A stretch of 64,000 nucleotides of DNA, taken from NCBI GenBank assembly GCA_021397835.1, contig JAJFZO010000645.1, positions 2,046,001 through 2,110,000 on the forward strand, written 5' to 3'. How positions within the stretch are numbered: the stretch's first letter is position 1; each line of letters opens with the position of its first letter. Positions 34,401-47,500 of this stretch are shown here, one piece after another. This stretch comes from Moringa oleifera (taxonomy: Eukaryota; Streptophyta; Magnoliopsida; Brassicales; Moringaceae). The translations under genes were made by a program, and so were the position numbers. The notes beneath the pieces were generated by a model. It ran no database searches and was not told where the DNA came from. It saw nothing but the letters and a program-made list of their open reading frames with translations.

Positions 34401-37400
34401 CTTTTTAATAAATAGATTCTTCACGTGAAAATTGCCAACAGCAATCAGTCAGGGCCTTCACCTGCATGTATCACTAATAGATTAATGGCTTCTCTATGTT
34501 TTTCAATGCCGGTAAATGCAAAATGCAGGCACATATTATGAAACTAGTTATACTCTACAACATTCTTAACAGGTACATTTTTATTGCTTTTTATCTGCCT
34601 CCAGAATGAAGCAAATAATAAACTTGGATCATCTGAAGAAAAAAATAAGAAAAATCTACTTCTCTCAATATGCAAAAACAATTAAAGATTGCTCTGAGAT
34701 TGGCAGACGTATACACTACACACAAAAGTGTTACACTTTTTTGACTTATTGAATCTAAGTGCGAATCCAATTAACTTTCTGATAAGTCGAATAAGCTACC
34801 TAGCTAGTGATATCAGACAGATGCTTTTTGTGCCTAAGAGAAATCTTGTTTGTTTGCTTCTAAACCTTCATAATAAGTGGATGCAATGACACAACTGTGA
34901 ACTTAGTGGAAGATCCTCTCTAACTTATTGTCTGAAAAAACAGACCTTATCACTCAACGCCACTATTGTTCATATATCAGACAACCAATTATCAAAATTT
35001 TTTCATCATTAAAGTGATTTTCAATAAGAAAATATAGTCAAGGTGCCCAAAATAATTGAAACGAGTAGCATAAGAAGACATAAGAGACTGTAATGCTCTG
35101 CTTCGTCACAAAAAACTAAAGCTAAAAGCCCTGAAAAATAGATCAATGTATTCATTTTTGCAGTTCAGACGTGTAAGTCCTACATTGGAAAGGAATAACC
35201 AAGGTCAGGGACTAACATGTTGTGCTAAATATAGACACTAATGGCTTAAGCTTTAAAATTCAAATGGCATTGGATTCGATATGATTGGGCCTTTTATTTT
35301 GTAGCTTTCTCAGTCCGTGTATCTGGTGAGTGGAATCACAATCTGATGGTTTTTGACCTGAGCACATGAACGAAAAGATGATTCATGGATGTGGTGATTT
35401 TCATATGTGTTTATGTTCAGATAGGAAAGATAGCTTTATCGGGAAAAAGGTTACAATCTTGGGAAGAGCTAGTTGTGCAAGGATGATATGGTATTAGGAG
35501 AATAAGTGGTTCCTGCACTATGATAATTGGTGATTCAGATCAATATGTGAAAAAGGGAAAAAATTTCGCCTCATACTAAGAAACTTCAGGCTTTTCATAG
35601 TAAGGTTTTCTGTACTCAAATCAATTCACTGGGTAGGCTCCCTAATTCCCCACTTAGAAACTGGCTTCAGAGCAAGACTTTCATAAGAGGGTGGCTCCCC
35701 CTTCATAGACTTCTCTACCAATTTGACTCTGATAAGTGGTATTTGGCCTGATAGACTGACTTGAGTAGAACAAGGGAAAGTTAATCCTCTGATGTGGCTA
35801 TGGCTGAACAGCACAGGAGCTCTCTTGGTAAATTTTACATTGTGGAGAAAGCTTCTGGGTAAATGAAGTGGGTGCCCTCTAAAACACCACAAGGACCTTG
35901 TGAGCAATTATCCCATGCAGCTGTAGTTGGACCGTAAGGGAAGCTCTCTTGGAAGCTGTTATTATATAGCTACAAATTTAATGGGTGCTCTCTCAGTGCT
36001 CTACAATATCCACGACATGACAAAATAGGTCTTTTGAGTGATGCAGAAGGATCATTGTCAGATTAAAAAGAGCATAAACTACAAGGAGCATATGACAATC
36101 CCCATCACAGGGCATGTCCTACCAGGCCGACACCTCCAGATGCTGCCTCTGCAAGGATTGTCACTGCTTCTCATGCAAAACAACCATTGAGCACACATAA
36201 CTATTTCCAAATTTGATTCACAAAAAATGAAATGAATAGAGAGAGAGAGGCATCTCAGGTGGAGAGAAATTAGATGTGAAGCAGACTGAGGAAGAGTGAG
36301 GTGCACTTTTCTGGGAGAAAAACAACATGTTCATTTGAGGCTCTGCGGTCATGGCTTGGAGGCTATCATGGTGCAGGGAACAGCACAGAGGAAGAAAAAG
36401 AAAGGCCGTGATGGGAATTTTCCAAGCCCTTAAACAAGTAAAAAAAAAAGCATGATTCACAAAATTAAGAGCGACAAGGTCCCTAGGAGTTGGACATGAG
36501 CCAGATGGTTAAACATCTCAGGAGATTAATTATCAAATTCGGACAAAATCTCATATGAAGTAAGAGCATGAGCATAGAAAAACCCAGGCTAATCTTTGCA
36601 TAGAACCTAGAAGATGAGGGTAGAGAAGAAAAGAAGTTACTGAAAGATGATTCAGTGCCAATTTCTGAATTACCACAATGTTGTCATCTTAGAACCATAC
36701 CATAAGAATCTATCTCAAGAATTCACTCTAGAGGGACCTCATTTACCATGATAAGGACACTAAATGCTGAATGTGATCTACAGACAAGGCTATCACAGTC
36801 ACGAGTGCAACAGGAAAATGAGGACAAAGCAAACAGAAACCGTTCAGTCCGTGGCCTCTTCTTGAGCAAAATGCTGCACGCAAGAGAAGGTGCCACTCTT
36901 TGGCGGACAAAGGGACAAGAGAAAAAAATCATGGGTATAAACATTCCAGCCAATAAAGAATCTGGTAATGAGAAATTCCAAAGTAGGCACAATTGATTCT
37001 GTATTCCAAACCCTTTTCTGGATATACATAAAGTGGGTACTAAAGAACCTTGTCCTTCTGTCTCTCTTTAGCTTTTCCCTTTGCTAGAAACCCGCCCCAT
37101 ATCCTCACCTAAAATGAACTGTCAACAATCAATGTGCAGTGAAACCCTCACTTCAGTGAAGTACTACGTCAATGGTTCTGAAATTCTTAGGCCAAACCAT
37201 AATTACCAGACTAATAAGTAGCATCTAGAGCATCCAATTCTATCATAATTGAGTAAAGTGAGTTCAAACCCAGGCCAAAGAAGAACTGAAAGTCTCAGAT
37301 GTAGCAGTGCTCGCTAATTTAGGACTATGGAATTGTGTATATTTACAATTTTTTCAGTGTATATACGTACCACAGTGGAATTTCAACCAAATCTCAGGAC

Positions 37401-37736
37401 TCTCTCATTCTGAGAAAGATGCATTCAGATTAACCCATCAGAAAATTCCAAATAGCAAAAACCAGAAGGCAGAGCATGCATCATCAACATAACTTATGTT
37501 TCCTGAGAAACAAAGATTTCTTATCAACTTTTAGAACTAGAACCAAAATTCAGACAAACCCATAATCTGTCATTTTGGGAAACATTTGGACAGCATGAAG
37601 ATGCTCAGAGCAATTGAAGAAGAAGCAAACACAGATGCAAGACAAAGCAGCAAAAAGGATATAACAAAGCACAAAGGGTCACCACCACAAGAATCAAATC
37701 CACAGCCTATAAAATAGGTTGTGAAAGTTCCTTACA
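34401..37736 (-). other. Probable 5' leader intron of the zinc-finger gene
   Basis: No coding exon is visible in this region of ordinary composition. On the minus strand a strong donor (TACAT/GTAAGG) ends at 37735-37736 and a good acceptor (ATACATGCAG/GTGAAG) lies near 34460. A leader exon from the CT-rich region above 37736 could therefore be joined across about 3.3 kb. This is inference; plain intergenic DNA is the alternative. It also carries a possible LTR remnant near 35.2 kb. Confidence 0.35.
35155..35310. repeat. Possible LTR/TRIM remnant
   Basis: The sequence GTAAGTCCTACATTGGAAAG followed by ATGGCTTAAGCTTTAAAATT and a GATTGGGCC end resembles the conserved AGTCCCACATTGG start region of small plant LTR elements. 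No second LTR, primer site or target duplication found. Confidence 0.3.
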
Positions 37737-39274
37737 TGTAGTATCTTGAGACTGCAGGCTAGGCTTCAGTGACGTGCTACTTAGAAAGAGCACCCAGTAT
37801 CAGAGGCTTAGAGAAGACAGAGTCGCAGGCCAGCAAAGTTCCGTAGTTTTTGTCACAAATGGGGAGGCTTAGATGAGAGAAAGCGAACAAGCGGAGATAA
37901 GATAACCACTAGAAGAGAGAGAGTGTGTGAATAATTATGGGAAAGCAGAAGTTGGAGAGATGGGCTAATGGTGCAGAGTCAGAGAAAGTCGGGGAAAGAA
38001 AGGGGCAGATGCACACCACTGTTTTTGTTGAATTTTTGGGCTCTTCCAGCGTTCAAGTGCTAATAATCGGCGAGAAGAGAGAGAGAGAAAGAAAGAAAAA
38101 GAATACAAAGAGACAGGCAGAAAAAGCATTGGGGTACTTACTGTCAAGTACCACAGAAAGATACTCAAATGTTTGTGTTGCGTCTCATCTCTCTCATCGT
38201 TTCTACTTTTGAAAAAGAGGGTTTGTGGTCAGATTCCTTTTCAACACAGTAGCAATTTTAACCCATCAGAACCTCAATTTTCTGTCGGACAAGCAGGGTC
38301 CCATAAAGATAAACACTACTCATCTCTTAAATTACATGCAGATTGGCCTTATGTAGCCCATACATTCCTCTTTCAATTCATTATCTTTTGATTTACCAGG
38401 CAAAGGCAAAGCAGAGCATATCATTAGTCATCTTCAATCCTGGAAGATAATGTTTACTTCCTTGATGTTATCAAGCACTAGGACAAAAGACCAATCGCCT
38501 CCCCAGCATAAGAAGTGGCCACACTGACACAGCCCCACACCTTCATCATCATTTGCGCCCTCTTGTTTTATATTTCTTTGAAAGTACTTTTGGACTTATT
38601 TTTTCAGAGATGCTCATTTAACATTATCAAATTAAATAACTTTTCTGGGATTATGTGCAGCCTATCAACCCACATTTGATATCACTTCTTTAATTGAAAG
38701 CAATCAGACCCTCAGATTTACCATAATTCATCCATTAATCTTGTTCTTGCTTGTAGAAATAAATGTACATGAGTAAACATACATGGGTAAAATTGAAGAT
38801 ATTAACAAAAATCAAACTTGGTTTTGTTCTCTTGATTAGCAATGTTGATTATATGTAAAATTCACTATTAACAATGGGAAAAATGAGCAATTGAAACTAG
38901 TGGGTGCCCACCTGCAAATAGCTTTTAGAGGACTGAACTAATTTTTGTCTAATCTGGTTGAGACAGCGAGTTCAGATTGAAGCTTCAAGAAGACAAATGG
39001 ACAGGGTCCAGATGAAGAAGAAGAAAAAGGAAACCCATGTTATAAAAGTGATGTTGGGTCCAAATCAATCATAAGCCCATGAAAAGATAAAACCAAATTT
39101 CAGGCAAAGGATGTCTGATCAACAAAAAATTTCAGTAAATGCTGCATGAATCCTGCTTGATGTTTTTATGTGAGTTGCCAGGTACAGCATGATTCTTGCT
39201 TCAGATTATCCCATGGAATATTCCTTGTTCTTGACCTTCCCTGTTACAAGACAAACAACATATGCCTTCCTTAG
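37737..39274. other. Promoter and leader region of the zinc-finger gene, then spacer
   Basis: On the minus strand 37740-38200 is rich in CT/TC runs (for example around 38080-38100), typical of plant leaders, and would be the first non-coding exon and promoter of the zinc-finger gene. From 38.2 to 39.27 kb I see no gene, RNA or repeat. It ends at the retrotransposon target site. Confidence 0.4.
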
Positions 39275-39279
39275 AAGGC
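39275..39279. repeat. Target-site duplication AAGGC (left)
   Basis: The five bases directly left of the retrotransposon (AAGGC) are repeated directly right of it at 48701-48705. A 5-bp duplication is typical of LTR-element integrase and marks a single clean insertion. Confidence 0.93.
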
Positions 39280-40479
39280 TGGTGGTTGTCGAGACCAACA
39301 AATTAAATTCTTAAATTCTTGATCAAAATATTAAACTTGTAGTATAGATGAGCAAGGTCGTTTCCACAAAGATTGGTTAGATTTTTTTTTTTGCAAAATA
39401 AAATAAAAGAAAAGGGGGTTTGAGGAGTTAAAAATAGATCAAATAGGAAAGGAAAAATTAATGTAATAAAGTATCCAGTCAAAGGTATAATTTCAGGTTT
39501 GATTTAGGAATTGATCATTGATGCAAAGATAAAAATCTTTTAATCTTCACTGAATTAGTTATGGTTGTTGGTACCACCTAACAACCTGTTTTTCCTTACT
39601 TCTTTGATAACCAAGATACGATCTCTAATTATTTCTCTTATCAATAAATAACCCTAGATACGATCTTAGGATTTAATTTACCAATAGCATTAAGAATTAG
39701 AAAAACTACCAATTCTAGCCAATAAACACATATGTAGGTTTATTTAAACTAGATTATTTATCTTCATAACATAAATTGAAAACCTCTTTTGTAATCAACT
39801 ATGTTATTTACTACTTATATTAGAACACTTAAACAATTACGGATTTAAAGTTCTAAATAGTAACCTATTATTTTGATGATTAAACAAAGGGCCCTTTTTG
39901 TTGCAATCAACCAAGATAATATTTTCAATAAGCACAGAAGATAAATAAACAATGAAAAAATAAAAAACAAATAAAATCAGTTAGATCTCACAATTCTGAA
40001 GAATCAAACCCTTGATTATCCTTTGACTGGAAGAGATGTTTAGCAATCCATGAAAAGAAAAAGACCTACGAAAAGAAGAAAGTAAAAAATAAACTCTGGA
40101 TGTTCCTTTGAAGGAACTACCTCCCCTTTATATAATAATCCTTAAACATAATAACCTATTTTAACTAGGACTCTTAAAGATAAAGATAAAGATAAAATTC
40201 TATAATTGCTTTTTAAATAAAAGATAAAGTCTTCGTTCGGTGAAATTTCAATGTTATTGGGAGCCTCAGCGCCTTATCCAAAGACATCTTCTAGTTCATC
40301 CACATCTCTTAGGAATCCAACTTTATATATTCAAATAATGAATTTGAGTCCATCTTAGTTGATTTCCTCAATCCACCCTATTAAATATAAAACATAGTCA
40401 AAATCCAAGATTTAATCATTTATAACCAATAAAATACGAGAAAATATAATAATATATATGATTATTATGCATTCTATCA
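39280..40479 (-). repeat. 3' LTR of the gypsy element
   Basis: 1200 bp. On the element strand it begins TGATAGAATGCATAATAATC and ends GACAACCACCA, the usual TG...CA ends. It aligns without gaps to the other LTR, with about 21 substitutions, mostly transitions. Confidence 0.95.
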
Positions 40480-40494
40480 AATTCCCCCACACTT
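40480..40494 (-). other. Polypurine tract
   Basis: Element strand AAGTGTGGGGGAATT directly precedes the 3' LTR start TGATAG. It is the primer for plus-strand DNA synthesis in LTR elements. Confidence 0.88.
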
Positions 40495-42212
40495 AGATAA
40501 TGCTTGTCCTCAAGCATACAATAATTCAAGCTCATCATCTCATCTCATCATCCTTCATTCTTCTTCCTTTGCTTATCCAAAATAATATATTCTTTTCATG
40601 CATTAAAACATAAGATCACAAAAGAATTCTCATAAGGAGCATACATGATCAGTAATCACCTTAACGATTTTATTGAACTTAAAATGCATAAGATCTAACA
40701 CCCTCTCCTTAGATTCACTCATTCACTTGAAGTGTTTTGAGGGATTAAATAAGCTCTCTAGTCAATACATAGAAAACTTTTACCATAAGCTTGCTTGTAT
40801 ATCATGTCTCTTTTACCAATGAATGAATTAAAATGCAAAAATCTAAGAGTTTTAAAATGGGTTGTAATGGGGCTTAGGTAAGGTATGATAAAAGGGTTTT
40901 GAGTTAATGGAATTGAAGGAATCATACAAAACTTTTTTTTTTTTTCATACAAAACTTTATGACGTAACATCAAAAGATTGCTTCAATCACATTGCACAAA
41001 TCCAAGTAATAAGAATTTATACCATTTTTTTTCTCAATCCTTTTCTCTCTTTTCTTTTTTTTTTTGTTGTTTTTTTTTTCAAATTTCTTTCTCTTCTTTT
41101 TTTTTTTTTTTGTTTCTTGTTCTTTCTCATATCTTTTCTTTTTTCTTTTTTTTTTCTAATAACTTGGACCATTGATTCTTAATATTTTGCAATCTTTTCT
41201 AAGATAAGTGAAAGTTTTATATGAGTAAGCTCATATAATCCTTCAATTCAGGGTTCAAAAAGAAAAATTAAAAAAATAGTTATTATGACTTGTATCAAGG
41301 TTAAATTCCAAAGAAAAGGCTAAGGCTCAAAGTTGGCTCTCTAGGGGTATATGAATATGGTAGGCTTTTCGAAAGAGGCTAAATATTTTAAAGAAGATGG
41401 TTTTCACCTAAATACCCTTATGATTAAGTACATCTAATTCTTCAAAGGAATGATTTGACATGTATAACAAAGCAAGTTCTAGAAAAATTAACTATGTATG
41501 GCACACACAAAGAAGAAAATTGAGCATAATGTAATAAATGCTCATTGGCCCAAAACTCACCAAAAAGGGTTATATGTGTTAGATCTCATACAATTTTTAA
41601 TCCAATATATCATTAAAAGCAACTAATCATAGTACAGTAAATGAGAATTTAAAGTCATATTTGCACACATAAAACTTTTTTTTTTTGGGAACAAGCATTG
41701 GAAGGATCTAGAACTCAGAAAAGAGAGATCACAAACACAAATTAAGTACCTTTTAGAGCAAGATTTTCTTGGATTTTAAATATTTTAAAAATAATAGCAT
41801 GTTAAAAACTCTCCCCCACACCTAGATCATACATTGTCCTCAATGTATTAAAAATAAATGCTCAAAAAAATAATAAAAAAAATAAGAGAAGTAGAAAACT
41901 CCCTGAATATATCGAGCATCATAGAGACTTCGTTTACCACTGGGGAGATGAGAAAGGTGGGTCGAATTCCATCTAGTCATAGAGTGCTCTCTCATCGAAT
42001 TTCATTCTTGATAGCTGTTGTCAGATGCATTCAAGTTACTTCATCATATTGCCTTGGAAAGGTGTGATATGCCTTCAACCATCGACCTTATCTCTTATAT
42101 ATATATATGCATATTAAAAAAATAAAAATAAATTATTAAAAAAAATTAAAATTTTGGGTTGCCTCCCAAAAAGTGCCTTTCTTTAACGTCTTTGGCTAGA
42201 CGTTGCCAATTC
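40495..42212 (-). other. 3' non-coding region of the gypsy element
   Basis: 1.7 kb between the end of pol and the polypurine tract. It has no ORF of meaningful length and no env-like gene. It contains long T-rich tracts on the plus strand (about 41035-41160) and, at 41811-41844, a second copy of the polypurine-tract motif. Confidence 0.7.
41811..41844 (-). repeat. Internal copy of the polypurine-tract motif
   Basis: Plus-strand CTCCCCCACACCTAGATCAT followed by ACATTGTCCTCAATG closely matches the true tract and its upstream flank at 40482-40516 (TTCCCCCACACTTAGATAAT, then GCTTGTCCTCAAGCA). The match covers the purine run and about 20 bp beyond. It sits 1.3 kb inside the element, downstream of pol. 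Confidence 0.75.
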
Positions 42213-45200
42213 TTAATTATAAGTCGGATATTGTAAATCAATTTTATCAACATCATGTGCTTGAAAGCCTTGATGAAAAGGCTTTAAGCGGTGGCCATTG
42301 ACCTTAAAAATCTTACCGGTATCTGGACTTTGAATTTCAACTGCACCATGAGAGAACACATTAGTAACAGTAAAAGGTCCTAACCATCTAGAATGCAACT
42401 TACCATGAAACAATTTCAGCTTAGAATGATAAAGAATAACCTTTTGACCAACATAGAAAGTTTTTCTGGAAATCATGCGATCATGGTAGGCCTTTGTTTT
42501 TTCCTTATATATTTTTGAGCTCTCGTAAGCATCATTACAAATTTCTTCTAGTTCTTGTAACTGTAGTTTCCTCAATTCACCTGTAGGGGTCTTATAGGCT
42601 GTTCGATAAGCCCATAGTGCATCATCAAGTCGCATACTCTAATCCTTCTTATTTGGGTTGATAGTCTTCTCAAGTATAGACTTGATTTCTCTATTAGATA
42701 CTTCAGCTTGTCCATTTGTCTGCGGATGATAAGCAGTAGAGATTCGATGGGTAACATTATATTTCTTCATTAAAGCTTCCACCACTCTATTGCAAAAGTG
42801 AGTTTCACGATCACTTATTATAGCCCTTGGTGTCCCAAACCTAACAAAAATATGAGATTTGACCAAATTTACAACCACTTTAGCATCGTTGGTACGGGTA
42901 GCTTTAGCTTCCACCCATTTTGACACATAATCCACAGCAAGCAAGATATAAATATTATTGCAAGAAGAAGGAAAAGGACACATGAAGTCAATACCCCATA
43001 CATCAAATATTTCACAAACAAGAATAAAAGTAAGTGGCATTTGATCTCTATGTCCTAAATTTCCAGTCTTTTGACATTGTTCACAAGTCCTACAAAATAT
43101 GTATGAATCATGAAATATAGTAGGCCAAAATAATCCACACTCCAAAATTTTACGAGCTGTTCTTTTGGGACCAAAGTGTCCTCCACATGCATACGAATGA
43201 CAAAACATTAAAATAGAATCAATTTCGTGTTCCGCCACACACCTTCGAATAATTTGATCAGAACAATATTTCCATAAGTAGGGGTCATCCCAAACATAAC
43301 ATTTAGCATCTTTTTTAATTTTGTCTTTCTGAACCCTAGATAAATCACTTGGTAGTATTCCAATAACTAAGTAATTAGCAATATCAGCATACCAAGGCCT
43401 TATCTTATGAATAAAAAAAAGACACTCATCTGGAAAGTCGTCTTTTAATGGTGATGATTCTTCACTCGTAGTTAACCTACTAAGATGATCTGCAACCAAA
43501 TTTTCTGCACCCTTTTTATCACGTATCTCCAAATCAAACTCTTGTAGCAAAAGTATCCATCGAATAAGTCTAGGTTTTGCCTCCTTCTTCGATAGTAAGT
43601 ACTTGAGAGCTGCATGATCAGAATAAACAATCACTTTAGTACCAAGTAGATATGAGCGAAATTTTTCTAAAGCAAACACAATGGATAAAAGTTCTTTTTC
43701 TGTTGTGGAATAATTGCTTTGTGCACTATCAAGTATTCTCGAAGCATAATAAATGACATGAGGAGTTCTTCCAATTCTCTATCCAAGAACAGCACCAATT
43801 GCATGATTGCTCGCATCACACATGATCTCAAATGGAAGATTCCAATTTGGTGATTGGATAATCGGTGCGGTTGTTAACATATCCTTCAACTTGTCAAATG
43901 CATCTTTGCATGCCTCATCCAATTCGAACACCATATCTTTTTGTAGTAACCTGCATAAGGGTTTAGTGATCTTGAAAAAATCCTTGATAAAACGTCGATA
44001 GAATCCTGCGTGTCCAAGAAAAGAGCGAATTTCCCGCACACTTGTGGGGTAAGATAAAGATTTTATAATTTCTACCTTAGCTTTATCAACTTCAATTCCC
44101 TTAGAGGATACAACATGTCCTAGAATAATACCTTGATTAACCATAAAGTGACACTTTTCATAATTTAAAACAAGGTTCTTTTCTATGCATCTTTTAAGCA
44201 CTTTGGTAAGGTTAGTTAAACATGCATCAAAAGAATCACCATTAACTGTAAAGTCATCCATAAACACCTCTATGATGTTCTCTATATAATCAGAAAATAT
44301 ACTAACCATACACCTCTGAAATGTAGCAGGAGCATTACAAAGTCCAAATGGCATGCGCCGATATGCAAAAGTACCAAATGGGCATGTGAATGTTGTTTTC
44401 TCTTGATCTTCAGGTGCAACAGGGATTTGATGAAAACCTGAATAACCATCAAGATAACAATAATGGGTATGACTTGCTAATCTTTCTAGCATTTGATCAA
44501 TAAATGGAAGAGGAAAATGATCTTTTCTAGTTGATGCATTTAACTTCCTATAATCTATACATACCCTCCATCCATTTTGAATAAGAGTGGGTATTAACTC
44601 ACCATCAAGATTTTCTATTGTTGTTATACCGGTTTTCTTCGGAACAACTTGAATTGGGCTTACCCATTCACTATCTGAAATTGGATAGATCATACCTGCA
44701 TCAAGAAGCTTCAAGATTTCTTTCTTTACCACTTCCATCATAGGCGGATTCAATCTACGTTGGGCTTGCCTGGAAGGTTTACAATCTGCTTCTAATAGTA
44801 TCCTATGCATGCATGTGGAAGGATTTAATCCCTTAATATCGGCTATGGTCCAACCAATGGCCTTTTTATACTCTTTAAGTACTCGAGTCAATTTTTCTTC
44901 TTCTAAGATAGAAAGTTTATTAGAGATTATGATTGGCAGAGTCTCTTTTTCTCCTAAAAAGACATACTTTAAATGATCTGGTAAGAGTTTTAGCTCTAAT
45001 TTTTGTGCCTGTATAATAGAAAGAAGGAGTATTGTGTGAGAAAGAGGCAAATCAATATAAGAAATGTCATACCTCATAGGTTGTAGTGATTCCAATTCAT
45101 GAATTGTATCCTGCAAGTCTGAATCCAATGTAAATTTTTGCAAGATTTTTTGTGATCTTCCAAAACTTAAACTCTTATTAAGTACAACTTTTAACTTATC

Positions 45201-47453
45201 TTCATCACTTAAATCAAAAATTTTCTGTGCTAAAGGTTCAATAACATCCATAGCAAAAACAGAAGATAAATCACTAGGATATCTCATGGCATCATAAATA
45301 TTAAATTTAATAATTTCACCATCAAATTCCATTGTAAGTGTACCATCATGCACATCAATTTTTGTCTTGGATGTTTTTAGGAATGGTCTTTCTAACAAAA
45401 TTAATGAGTTAGATGAATCATCTTCCTCCATATTAAGCACATAAAAATCAGCAGGAAAAATCAATCCACTAACTTGTACCAAAACATCCTCCAAAACTCC
45501 CTCAGGATATACATTAGATCTATCAGCAAGTTGAATAATCACACCAGTTTCTTTTAATGGTCCAACGTTCAAAGATGAGTAAATGGATAATGGCATGACA
45601 TTTATTGAAGCACCTAGATCTAACATCGCTTTCTCAATCTTAACATTACCAACTTTGCAAGGAATAGTAAACATACCTGGGTCCTTACATTTAGGAGGTA
45701 ATTTTTTCTGAAGAACAGCTGAAACATTTTCCCCTATACTTACAAATTCATTACCTTTTAATTTTCTCTTATTGGTGCATAACTCTTTCAAGAATTTGGC
45801 ATATCGAGGTACTTGTTTAATTGCATCAAGTAAAGGAATATTTACCTCGACCTTGCGAAAGGTATCAAAAATCTCCTTTTCTTCCTCTTCATTCTTTTTA
45901 GATTTAGATAATCTAGAAGGAAAGGGAGGAATTAACATGGAAGTTTTTGGTTGCTCTCTGTTGGATCCCTTAGGCTGGTCAAGCTCTGGTTGAGGAACTA
46001 CTTCTTTTTCAGTCTCTTCTCTTGAGATGCATCCTTTAGTAATCTTACCAGGTTCTTTTAACTCAGTTCCACTTCTCAAGATAATTGCACTAGCATTCTG
46101 TTTTGGGTTGACAATAGTTTGTGAAGGCAATTTTCCTTGAGATTCCAATCTGTCCATTGAAGATGCTAGTTGACCTACTTGATCCTCTAACTTTCTAATA
46201 CTTGTTCTTGTCTCCTGCTGAAATTGTTGTGTGTTAGATGCAAGTGATTTAACAATATCTTCAAGAGACATACCTGAATTTGGATGAGGTTGTGCTGGTG
46301 GAGCTGGTTGTCTAGATTGAAATTGAGGTCTTGCTCCATAACTAAGATTGGGATGATCCCTCCATCCTAGGTTATATGTATTTGAATAAGGGTCATACTT
46401 CCTTTGTGGTGGACCTGAGAATCCTCCAACTACATTAGCGTCCTTATAAGGATCATCTTGAAGTGTAGGACACATGTCAGTTGGATGACCAGTAGCAGCA
46501 CAAATCCCACAAGCTTTAACTTGTTGCACGTTTCTTACAGCCAATTGTTGAACAAGAGAAGTTAGATTGGCTATTTGATTTTCAAGAGAAGATATATTTA
46601 TCTCATTAATCCTTTTTAAAGATGTATCTTGTCTAAATCCAAACTGTTGTGAGTTAGCAGCCATGGTGGAAATCAAATCTCTAGCTTCACGAGGAGTTTT
46701 ATTTACTATAGCACCTCCACTAGCTGCATCCATCATCCTTCTTTCCATGGGTAGTAATCCTTCATAAAAATACTGAATGAGAAGTTGTTCAGAAATTCCA
46801 TGTTGAGGACAACTTGCACACAGTTGTTTAAATCTTTCCTAATACTCATGAAGGGTTTCAATATCTCTCTGCTTTATCCCACATATTTCCCTTCTAATAC
46901 TAGCAGCTCGTGAAGCAGGGAAAAATTTATCAAGAAATAACGTTACCATCTGTATCCATGTGGTCACAGAACCAGAAGGTAAATAAAACAACCAATCTTT
47001 TGCTTTTTCAGTCAGTGAGAATGGAAAAGCACGTAATTTGATCTCATCTTCAGTTACTCCTTGTGGTTTTAGGCTTGAGCACACCACATGGAATTCCTTT
47101 AGATGCTTGTGAGGATCTTCATTCTCAAAGCCGTGAAACTTCGGGAGCAAATGGATCAAACCAGACTTTAACTCAAAATCTGCTTGTAAAATTGGATATT
47201 GAATGCAGAGTGGCTGCTGATTTACTTCTGGTGCAGCCAATTGCCTCAAAGTTCTCTCTTCATTAGCCATGTCTTGTTCTATTCTAGAATCACTAGATGA
47301 ATCAACTAAATTAAATACTAAATTCGATTCAGAAGATGAAAGTGAAGATTCTTGTTGGCTTCGTAATTTAGCTTCCTTCCTGAATCTTTTTGCTGTCTTC
47401 TCAATTTCAGGATCGTATGGAACTAGATCACCTGCACCAGAAGAACGGAGCAT
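42213..47453 (-). pseudogene. gag-pol: gag-pol polyprotein, one frame interrupted by three TAG codons
   Basis: From ATG 47453 to the final stop at 42213 everything lies in one frame (1747 codons counting stops). Domains on the minus strand: retrotransposon gag about 47300-46600; zinc knuckle CX2CX4HX4C about 46513-46470; aspartic protease with DLGAS about 45625-45605; reverse transcriptase with the FMDD catalytic centre about 44265-44252; RNase H starting about 43820; integrase with HHCC and D,D,E residues within 43670-42640; and a C-terminal part with the RWLGPF motif near 42390. In-frame TAG stops occur at 46841-46839 (gag), 43781-43779 (RNase H) and 42641-42639 (integrase). Related elements have Trp, Gln and Trp there, so single-base changes explain all three. 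Shortly after the third stop about 40 codons usual in the family (between YKTPTG and [10 protein letters not shown]) are absent without a frame change. Confidence 0.9.
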
Positions 47454-47476
47454 TAAAATAAATCTAATTAAAACCA

Positions 47477-47495
47477 ATCCCCGGCAACGGCGCCA
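47477..47495 (-). other. Primer binding site, tRNA-Asp
   Basis: Element strand TGGCGCCGTTGCCGGGGAT matches the complement of the 3' end of plant tRNA-Asp(GTC), including CCA, over 19 nt. It lies 5 nt inside the 5' LTR, the standard position for priming minus-strand DNA synthesis. Confidence 0.92.
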
Positions 47496-47500
47496 AAAAT

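Noticed and set aside
40495..42212. env-like ORF in the retrotransposon
   Set aside because: Only short, T-rich frames are present between pol and the polypurine tract.
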